A DNA stretch of 64,000 bases from positions 186,001 through 250,000 of the forward strand of contig LNKV01000014.1 in assembly GCA_001465935.1 (NCBI GenBank), written 5' to 3'. This DNA comes from Clarireedia homoeocarpa (taxonomy: Eukaryota; Ascomycota; Leotiomycetes; Helotiales; Rutstroemiaceae). Position numbers and translations under genes: made by a program. This document shows positions 55,689-64,000 of the stretch, piece by piece (positions within the stretch are counted from its first letter, which is position 1; every line of letters begins with the position of its first letter). Below the pieces are notes generated by a model, which was not told the DNA's origin, made no database searches, and saw only the letters and a program-made list of their open reading frames with translations.

Positions 55689-56936
55689 TCAAGCATCGAG
55701 AACAAACCTCACACCCTTACACACATTTGCTAGAAATTCTTCACCACCCTTAATACCCGGGAACATCCAGAAATAATGCGGCACCCCATCATAATGATCG
55801 CTCTTGGTCTTAACCCCTTTGTCCTTCAACATCATCTCCAAAACCCTCCCATCATCACGGAGCGGATCCTTCGAACACGTACTAATATACGTCGGGGGAA
55901 ACGACGCCAAGTTCTTCGAAAGCGTCACAACTTCACATCATCAGTCAGCCTCCATACTCTCGTCATAAACTCATACTATACCACAACACGAGCAGGGAGA
56001 GGAAAAAACAGGAGAAATACATACGAAATCTTGGATCCTTCAAATCAGCCTCAATAGCCTTGAAAAATGTGTCCATAGTCCCAGCATCGATAATCGGTAC
56101 ACCAGATTTATTTTCCTCATAAGCCGTATAGTACTGCTTATACTCATCAGGAATCGAAGACGGATGCGCTGTTACGGGCACGATAGCCACGATACCATGG
56201 ACGTGCGATGCGTTTCCTTTCGCAATCATCGCGTCTGCTACGGTGAGCGCGAGACCGCCGCCTGCGGAGCTACCGATAGTGAAGACGTGTGATTGATCGG
56301 CGTTGAGCGAAGGGGCTTCGTTCCATGCCTGTGTGTGTTGATTTGGTTGTCAGAGCCTGAATCAAAATATAATGCAGGAAATGGGAAGGAGAGTTCAAAC
56401 AAACCCATTCAAAGCCCTTAATACTATCCTCCAACATAACCGGCGTCTTCCACTTGGGGCCCAGGCGATACTCTACCGATACAATCACGCAGGGACTATT
56501 CTTCGCAATGTATCTACACCACGCATCTTCCGAGTCTAGGCTCCCAGTCACCCAACCCCCGCCGTGGAAATAAACCCCTAGGGGAAGAGGCTTATTGGAT
56601 GGGTTTGGCGGGGTGTAGATGCGAACAGGGATTCCCGAGGAGGTAGTTTCGTCGCGGGTTTGAACGCTAGGGTCGGGGGACCCGGCTTGTGCTGCGAGGG
56701 CCGCGCCGAGGGTGGTGAATGAATCGATTATATCTTGGGTGGTACCGCTGAGGACGGGGCGGGTGCCGAGGGCTTTTTCGATCTGTGGGGTGGGGGCAGT
56801 GAGTGTTGGGTTGGTTGGGATTCGGCTTAAGGGTAGGGGGAGTGCAGCTGGGAGAGTATGGGAGGGATGTATGGGAATAGAATCTAAATACCTCAAGCCA
56901 TTCAGGTTTGTAGCCTTCGGTTGATGGAGCTGCCAT
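55689..56936 (-). CDS. Alpha/beta-hydrolase esterase, hormone-sensitive-lipase type
   Basis: Exons 56892..56936, 56405..56782, 56025..56328 and 55689..55930 give 322 residues; introns are 109, 76 and 94 nt. The oxyanion motif is HGGG in GVYFHGGGWVTGS (near residue 87), the nucleophile is in TIGSSAGGGLAL (near residue 159), the Asp candidate is in KDPLRDDG, and the His is in GVPHYFWMFPG. The family hydrolyses small esters or acetylated metabolites; no signal peptide is seen. Intron 3 could use GTATGT at 56024 (chosen) with the GAAG acceptor at 55931. Confidence 0.85.
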
Positions 56937-57548
56937 TGCTTTGATTTATTTCAGACGTGTCGGCAGGGAGAGAAACTTGAGAGCTATGAAACGATGAAGT
57001 GTGCAATATTCAAGAGAATCGAGTAATGTTTAAAGGACGTTTGTTTACGTTCCGGACTGAAGGATGTCACTTAGCATAAGTAGGTGGGGAGACGTCAGAT
57101 CAGGATGGAGCTGCAAGCAAGTGCGGATCGAGGTAGTAGTAATACGGATCGGTAGTAGCAATACGGATCGAGGTAGTAGCAATACAAATAGACAGAACCG
57201 AGAAGGTTAGTTTAGTTCGGCCGGTAACATTTTTGCTTTTTCCGTACCACATCTTCGTAGTACGTGAAACCTCCATTGTTGTGGCTCGTATAGACACCAG
57301 ACAAAATCAAGCTGGTATTTGAGAACATCGGTGCTCTTGACAACAGAGCTCCTCAATGGCCAAGAGCTACCCCGTCAGGTGGGGTAATAAAAGTTCATGG
57401 CTTTGATCTTTCCGCATTAGAAGAGTCTCGGGTTTGGTTATCCTGTAGAACCACAACCGAAGCAACGTCACATATCCTAGCTGGAATTTCCGTTGCACTA
57501 CATTCATATCCAATCAATCAATGAGTACCCTGTGTTCCCAAGGGAGTT
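56937..57548. other. Esterase promoter side and HPM1 3' side
   Basis: No gene is supported. It contains the small minisatellite listed separately. Confidence 0.55.
57125..57185. repeat. Three tandem copies of a 19-21-bp unit
   Basis: The unit GGATCGAGGTAGTAGTAATAC is repeated three times (57125, 57146, 57165); the middle copy lacks two bases. Confidence 0.85.
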
Positions 57549-58686
57549 TCAGACTGCTTTTTTGACTTCCACTACGGCCCTCCTGACTCCATCCGATTCT
57601 TCTCTGACGCGCTCCACAAGCGCCCCTCTTGCGCTGACATCTTCAATAAAATCTTCTATTGAACCGCCAACACCAAAATATATCTTTTTAGCTCCTATCA
57701 ATGCTGTTTTGACAGTCTCGGCGCTCGGTTCAAGTAAGGCCATCAAAGTCTGCGCGAATGCTTTCAGGGCCGCAGGGGAGTAGATCGTTTCGGCGCCTAC
57801 GATCATCATCTTCTCGCAGGGCTGCTCCATTTCTTTACTGACAAGAGATACGAATTCCGGAGACCAAGCGCCGGAGAAGAAAGATAATCGAATGCTGTGG
57901 GAGTGTAGCGAGGAGGTGAATTCCGATATGAGCGCTTCATCTATATCAAGTTCACCTTCTACTTCCCAAGAATCAGATTTTGTAGCTTGAGCCCAAGACA
58001 AGATAACATTGGGTAGTGTGACGAGTTGTAAGACCGTAGGATTGTAGTCTGCAAGGCCTAAGTCCAGCCCTGAATCACGTGTGGCTGGCCCTTGAAGGAA
58101 CCATTGTAGAACTGCGAGTGATGGAAGGGCAGTTCCACAACCGAGCTGCAGCATTATCAGCACATTCAAGTCATATCTGTTGATATTGGGAATCGATCCA
58201 CACAACTTTCAAACATACCTCTAAAAGTCTTCTCTTTCCCTCCTCGCCTAGATTCGTTCTCCCAGCCATGACCTTGACTAAATCTACTGAACTTTCCCAA
58301 CTCTTGAATCCACCTTCATAGACGCCAGTCTTCACATCATCTTTGCCTAGCCCTGTCAGCCCTTCTCCGTTCCCTTCATCCTCGGCCATCAACTGCACTC
58401 TCACATCCCATAACTCCCTTCTCGGAATGCCTATCTCTTTACCATCATCCAACTTAACGACCAGCGTAGAATAAGCGATCTTTGATGGCAAGGTCTTTAA
58501 TAGATCATCCAGTACATGATGTGTTGGGGGCAAAAGAGGTTGACCTGCTACGGGAAATGCACCACTAGATTTTCGAGGTGTAAGAGTGCCAGTTTCAGCC
58601 GCTTGAGTGACTGATGGGAAGCTTCTTTCTTGAGTTGAATCCACTTCTATGTCATCGCCAGAGAAGGAGAAACTGAAGCCAGCCAT
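57549..58686 (-). CDS. HPM1: Protein-histidine N-methyltransferase, Hpm1/METTL18-like
   Basis: Exons 58219..58686 and 57549..58145, with a 73-nt intron, give 354 residues. GVYEGGFKSWESSVDLVKVM and the split SAM-binding motif LE|LGCGTALPSLAVLQ are the family hallmarks. DYNPTVLQLVTLPNVILSW, FSGAWSPEF and GAETIYSPAALKAFAQTL follow as in METTL18 proteins. Yeast Hpm1 methylates a histidine of ribosomal protein Rpl3. I chose MAGFSFSFSGDD as the start; the frame is open upstream without an ATG. Confidence 0.87.
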
Positions 58687-59069
58687 CTTGAGACTTGAGA
58701 ATCTGGTTTTGTTTGGCACGAATAAAACAAGATTTCACTGACCAGGTTGAAGGTAGAAAAATTCTTATCACGTGGAGACAAACGAATAATTACTGGAGCT
58801 CTACTCCGTCTCCGTCCCCGTCACCCAGACTTCGGATAGAGAAGCGTGTTACCCCACACTTCCAGGGTGTAAAATACATTTGGACTACTCGTAGATTTGG
58901 TTCTAATTCAGCACATGTTTTGGCTGCATTATGATGCAACTGCGTGGGGGAATAGATGTGTATGTGTTAATAATCTTTTCATTTCGCTTGTGACTACTAC
59001 TTTCTAAAAGTCTTACACGGAACTTCTATTTATTACAGCTCTGAACGCACACACGATTGACCATTTTCA
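58687..59069. other. HPM1 promoter side and NOP12 3' side
   Basis: About 380 bp with no supported gene. Confidence 0.55.
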
Positions 59070-61006
59070 TCAAGCTCTCTTGGCTCCCTTCTTCTTCCAT
59101 TCAGAACCTCTATTCGCAGACCTTGTTCTCGGCTTCCCTTTTTTCTTGCCCCCTCCTCCACTACCTAGTTTCAGGTCCTTAGGTTTCCCCTTGGTGGCGC
59201 TGGCTCTGTATCCCTCAAAGACGAAGCTTTCTGGAGCTTTGATGCCGCTCATTCCTTCCCTCTCGCTAGCTGGCTTGCGTTCTCCTCGTTTACCTAATAT
59301 CGTATCATTGGCACCTGTCTTCTTGAACTTTGCAGCACCAGCTTTTCCGAGGAGCTTGCTGGCCCTGCCCTGCAAAGAGGCTTGATTAGGATCGACTTTT
59401 GGGTTGTAGATGTTGGAGGCTTTGGTAGATTTCGGTTGACGAGCAGTGGGACGAGATGACACCTGCTTATGTTGAGCTTTGGCGCGGACTACCCGCAAAA
59501 TACGAGGTAGCATAGGGGGGTACTTCTTTTCATTGAAGAGAAGTGCAGCTTCAACCGCGTTGGCATCCTGTAGTATAATGCGTTAATGATATTCTTTGAA
59601 AGTCACGAATATGAACTTACCTTAAACTGAACATAGGCAAAACCTTTACCAACACGTGTTTTCTCATCACGAATCACCCGTACACTTTCAACCTCTCCAG
59701 CTTTCCCGAACTGTCGCCATAAACCTTCCTCAATGTCCGAAGGAATTTTGGAGCGTTTTCGGGCATTTTCTCCATCCTGTTCAAGTAGGGATTCATCATC
59801 TACAAAACCTAGATTGCCAACAAAGACACATCGGCGATGGTCGGTCTTTGCAGGATGAGCTACACCATCCACACGGAGATGACGATCTAGCACCATGCTT
59901 CCATTCAGCTTCTTAACTGCCTCTCTTGCTGCGAATGCCGTAGAGTACACGGCATAGGCGTTTGTGCTTTTCGTTGTAGCAGTCATGAGATCCTTCTTCG
60001 CAAAAGCAGCCTTCTTTGGTAGGGCAGCAGTGGCATAAGCAGTAGAGCGGAAGCGGAGAGATTCTAGTTTGTGAGGTGGTTTATCCGATGGCGGGGTTGG
60101 AAGATCGGAGAGAAAAGCTGACAGATGAGTCATGAGCGTCTTTTTGTCCGCTTTCGATGATATAGTTGAACTTGCGACGTTGCCCAAGAAAACCGTACGG
60201 GATGCCTTCTCGAGCTCCAAGGAGTTTTTGTCAGGGGCCAAAGATTCATGTAGAGGTATATCAAATGGCTTCGCCTTAGCATCCACAGCGCCAGTGTCAG
60301 AATCCTCTTCTTCATCTTTGCCGTCTTCGTCGGCAGTCTCATCGGCTCCTACATCCTCCATGTTCTCATCTGAATCCTCAGCCGCTGCTTCGCCTTCCGA
60401 AGTGACCTTACGTTCCGCCGTTAGGCGTTGACGTTTCAACCTTCTTTCAGCTTGTCGCTCCTCCTCTTCCTTCTCCTCTTCTTTTGCCAACTTCTGTAAG
60501 TATTTCCCTTCAAGGTCGGGTTCCTCTGGTTTTCGTTTGCGCTTCCGCTCTGTTTTTTGAGTGGTTGCTTCAATGAACTTATCCAATGCCGCGGCCCCAT
60601 CAGATGCTTCGTCGTCTTCCGAAAGACCTGAAACCTCGGCGTCTTCAAGATCGCCATCGACACTGCTCAATTCCTCATTATCTTCGTCCAATTCAACATC
60701 TCCTGCCAGTTCAGAGTTCTCGGAGTCTTGTCCATCATCTAAAGAAACAGGTTTACGACTTGGAGGTGGCGCGTCTTCATATCTCGACCTGGGAGGAGCT
60801 TTGACCGGCCCAGACTGTTATTCACATTAGTGAGATTATTCCATAGCTACTTCATACGGTGGATTTAGACTTACACTGGACGCGAACAGTAAGGCTAGAG
60901 CAGGATCCACAGCCTTGCTTTCTACGAGCACCGTTTTGCTCACAGAACCTGAATCATTGTTTTTTCCCTCCCCATTGACATCATCTGAACGACTCTTCTT
61001 GCCCAT
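59070..61006 (-). CDS. NOP12: Nucleolar RNA-binding protein Nop12
   Basis: Exons 60875..61006, 59621..60814 and 59070..59567 give 607 residues; introns are 60 and 53 nt. The N-terminal part is acidic and then Lys/Arg-rich (KTERKRKRKPEEPDLEGKYL). RRM1 begins near residue 250 (SRTVFLGNVASSTISSKADK) and RRM2 near 370 (RRCVFVGNLGFVDDES), with RNP1 in GKGFAYVQFK at the second intron. The C-terminus is basic (NIYNPKVDPNQASLQGRASK, LLGKAGAAKFKK), as expected for Nop12, which takes part in 25S pre-rRNA processing. Confidence 0.9.
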
Positions 61007-61258
61007 TCTGAAATGCTTTTAATTGCTTGGACTGTTGAGCAGAAAGTGTATCTTTCGCATGCTTGGAATTCTTCGTCTTGGGGTAGGAAAAATAAAAAAT
61101 TTACAGGGATCACATATCTGATTGTCTTAGTTCGCGGCCGCAGAATTGATCCGGCCTTGCACCCGAAGTTATTCCGTAGCTGTTCTACGCAAATGCGCCA
61201 AAAGATAACCCGCACCTGATGCTACAACACACTCCAGCAATAAAAAGCGATATTCATA

Positions 61259-63631
61259 ATGAGTGGTGAAATACAAATCCAGACCGCAGTTGATTCTGTA
61301 ATACGCGACGAGGGCTCGCTTGACGACGACTTGAGTGATGTTGAGCTTGAGGAGGAAGATCGCTCAAGCAGCTTGAGCGAAATCGAGGACAAAGATGCGG
61401 AACAAGAACAGGATGACGATGCCGAAGCCTCCGATGATCTCAGTAATCCTTCGGACGATAATGATTCAGAAGCAGAGACAGAGCGATTGGAAGCATCACC
61501 TCACAAGCTACGAGTACAGAAGGATGTTGTTCTCAATTCCCAAAATGGCAGCGAAGCATACGAGCGCAGTCCTAGCAAACTCCATAAACAAATAATGGCA
61601 GATGGGCTAGACGAAGATGAAGAAGACGGAGATGCGCTTTCCGACGACGACATCTCTGCTCCTAATGATAGTCCGAAAAGTTCATCCCACGAAGACATCG
61701 AGCTGGATCAAAACACCGCAACAGCTGCTACGTCTTTGAATGACTCGTCGGGCGAAGGAAAACGAACTTCATCGGCTAGCGAAATTGATTCGAGGAAGCG
61801 CAAACGATCCATAATGGCAGGTAGCGGACTTGAGGATGATCTTGAAGAGCCATTGCCGAAGCGGACTGGTTCCGTAATGAATCCTGGCGACGAGTATGCA
61901 ATTGAGGATGAAATGGATGCAGAAAAGGGCGACACATCAAATCCTATCAGTGAAAACATCTCCGGCGAAGAAAACGAGGAAATGCAGGAAGACGTACCCT
62001 CAGCTGTTGCTGAAGAAGTTGTGGCCGAAGACGAAATGGCCGAGAGTTTCGACATACCAATTTCACCAAAGAAGCGGGGTAGGAAGAAGAAGAAGGTTTT
62101 AGAAAATGGCACGCACAATGAAGACGATGTAGAGGCCTTACAAAACGGTAGCTTAATCAATGGTGGAGGTGATGCGCGGAACGGCGAGGACGATAATGCA
62201 GAGAACGAGGGCGATGATGAAGAAGCCGAGCTTGCACTGAGGAATGAAGAAGAACGTAAGTGGCATACAAGCAATGAATGGCCCCTAGCGATTCTTAAAC
62301 ACGTTTTTAACCTTTGTGCAGTGGAGAAAAAGATGAGTGCATTTGATCAATTGGGCGGAATTGAGAAGAATTTTGCTGTTTTTAGGGACCGGTCAGTATT
62401 CAAGGCAAGATCACTGACGCTTGCTTACACGATATAGGCTTTATGATGAACGGCTTGAACAGATGAACAGAGAAGAAGCAATGTTACGACAAGAGCAGCC
62501 TACACATCCCGAATTTCTAGCAATGATGGGATGCATAGAGGCGCGCCGAGACGAGAGAATACGAATTGCCGAAAAGTTGCGCGAATTCGAACTACAAACC
62601 CTTAAAACCTATGCAGTCGCGAGAAGAAGCCAAATCCTTATACAATATCGGCAGGATGTTAGAGAGATTCGAGAAAGAAAAATGGAGCAGTTAGGCAAAC
62701 AATGGTACGAAATACAGCACGAAAGAAGGACCCATCCAAGTGGGGTGCCTGATTACACCCTCAACTATCCTACTCGAAGGTCACAGCAGATTCAAAATCA
62801 AGTGGCATACGCAAATGAAGTGTCGATCTTGTCTGGTATAGCAAAACATGTCGGGTTTCCAGCCGCACCACCAATGGCCCAAGCAACAGCCGCCGAGCTC
62901 GAAGATGATTTTGAGAGGATGGGAGTAAGTGAACTATTCTGATTGTGGATGGCTTTCTACAAAGAAGGAGGTACATTGCCGTAAAAGGGCAAGCTGACGG
63001 GGCTTAGCATCGGACCAGACATCCAATACATCAGCCTGCTTCTTTGCCATTACATGAGCTAGCTGCACTTCGGACAGCTGGGTCAACATCACGATTTAAG
63101 CCTGCCGAGGAACAATTTATTGAACAGACACCATGGGCGAACCCCCAGCACCCTTCTCATGCTCATTTGATTCAACGGCAAACCTCAGCACAGCATACGC
63201 CGAGAACCACAAGCCCGCTGTCTCAAGTACAAGTCCAGCCCCGTAGGCACTCGCACCAACAAGGCGGTGGGCCTATATCAGGAACATTCACTAACGCCCC
63301 TCCATCGATATTACAACATACAAACGGTTATATGATGTCCGGCGGCCGTGTCTCTCCGCATAATCCGTTTTCTAATTCCTCACATTCACACGCCATTGCG
63401 CCATCGCCTCTTGGCAGCCGTCAACCGTCATTATCGCCAAAACAAACGAGGCCTCCGCCTCCAGTACCTCCGACGTCCAACGAGCAGCAAATCCAGCAGC
63501 AGCATCTTGCGACGAATAACCAGAACTCACAGGTACCACGAGTAGGCATACCGGATGGGGTTTCAGAGCTGGCCCCTGAGCCTACTTCCGAGGAAGCCGT
63601 TCCTAAACGGGAACCTGTTGGTCGTTTCTGA
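61259..63631 (+). CDS. Dep1/Sds3-like subunit of an Rpd3L-type histone deacetylase complex
   Basis: Exons 61259..62255, 62322..62391, 62438..62924 and 63008..63631 give 725 residues; introns are 66, 46 and 83 nt. The first 320 residues are acidic and Ser-rich, with basic patches (SRKRKRSIMAG, SPKKRGRKKKK). The Sds3-like region starts EEELEKKMSAFDQLGGIEKN and runs through FAVFRDRLYDERLEQMNREE, HPEFLAMMGCIEARRDERI and a coiled coil (ILIQYRQDVREIRERKMEQL). The C-terminal 200 residues are Pro/Gln/Ser-rich. The family anchors Sin3-Rpd3 deacetylase complexes. It is divergent from NOP12 across only 252 bp. Dep1 and Sds3 orthologs cannot be told apart by eye. Confidence 0.8.
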
Positions 63632-64000
63632 TCTCCTTTATCTACGATTATGAAAGTGAATATATGGGCCGGAGTCTACTAAAAGCATTTTGGTGGTTCG
63701 GAGTATTGGGTGGGAAATTTGGTTGATTATTTAGCATGCACCGGTAGATGCATTTCACGACTTCCTTTTGGCGATGAGTTGCGCTACGCAACCACGCCTT
63801 TGTATTCGTAATGTAGAGCTATACATTTTCTCACGATCCCTCTAACAGCTTTGCCACCAAACGCCAATGTGCTCCAATTGCATGTGAATGCTCATGGGTC
63901 ATGTCATATAATTATACATCCCCTTCCATCTCTAGCTACGATTTATATCCGTTGAGGCTTTACGCCAATGGCTGTCCTTACACTGGTTTCTTTTCACATC
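63632..64000. other. 3' flank at the window edge
   Basis: No gene is seen in the last 370 bp. Confidence 0.55.

Noticed and set aside
1..64000. CRISPR arrays, bacterial operons, rRNA or tRNA genes
   Set aside because: No repeat-spacer structure, ribosomal RNA or convincing cloverleaf was recognised by eye, and the window is eukaryotic nuclear DNA.

Overview
This is nuclear DNA from a filamentous ascomycete. Genes are compact and most carry short spliceosomal introns (about 46-170 nt) with GT..AG ends and CTAAC, CTGAC or CTAAT branch sites. The protein set is typically fungal: a fungal MscS-type channel, Pmt4, Pex6, a Zn2Cys6 regulator and the fungal 17.8 kDa complex I subunit. The look of the proteins and a degenerate gag suggest Leotiomycetes, probably Sclerotiniaceae (Botrytis/Sclerotinia-like). 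That placement is inference, because no search was possible.

Layout. 1-16.2 kb is conserved housekeeping: a MscS-like channel cut by the window edge, threonine aldolase with a leader-like first exon, a membrane-anchored steryl-ester/acylglycerol lipase, PEX6 and PMT4. 16.2-33.1 kb is an accessory island. It holds a decayed LTR-retrotransposon gag, short LTR-like repeats, two broken genes of unknown family, and a head-to-tail set of at least seven fast-diverging minus-strand genes or fragments that share a roughly 45-residue C-terminal module ending in C-x-P-S-x-L-R-x-x-W. 33.2-64 kb returns to conserved genes: a short-chain dehydrogenase, NAD(P)HX dehydratase, SIL1, a small chromodomain protein, a complex I subunit, RPC25, a NUFIP/CCCH protein, RPS15, RPP2, SPT2, a Gly/His-rich protein, a Zn2Cys6 regulator, cystathionine gamma-lyase, an HSL-type esterase, HPM1, NOP12 and a Dep1/Sds3-like protein.

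How the genes relate. There is no obvious metabolic cluster. Several genes in the 41-61 kb segment serve ribosome or RNA production: RPC25, the NUFIP-like snoRNP factor, RPS15, RPP2, HPM1 and NOP12. SIL1 and PMT4 both act in the ER. SPT2, the chromodomain protein and the Dep1/Sds3-like protein act on chromatin. The most unusual observations are the C-terminal-module gene array (22.9-33.0 kb) and an apparent one-nucleotide microexon that supplies the first base of an essential cysteine codon in the Zn2Cys6 gene (position 52919). The intron upstream of that microexon carries a tandemly repeated branch-site motif.
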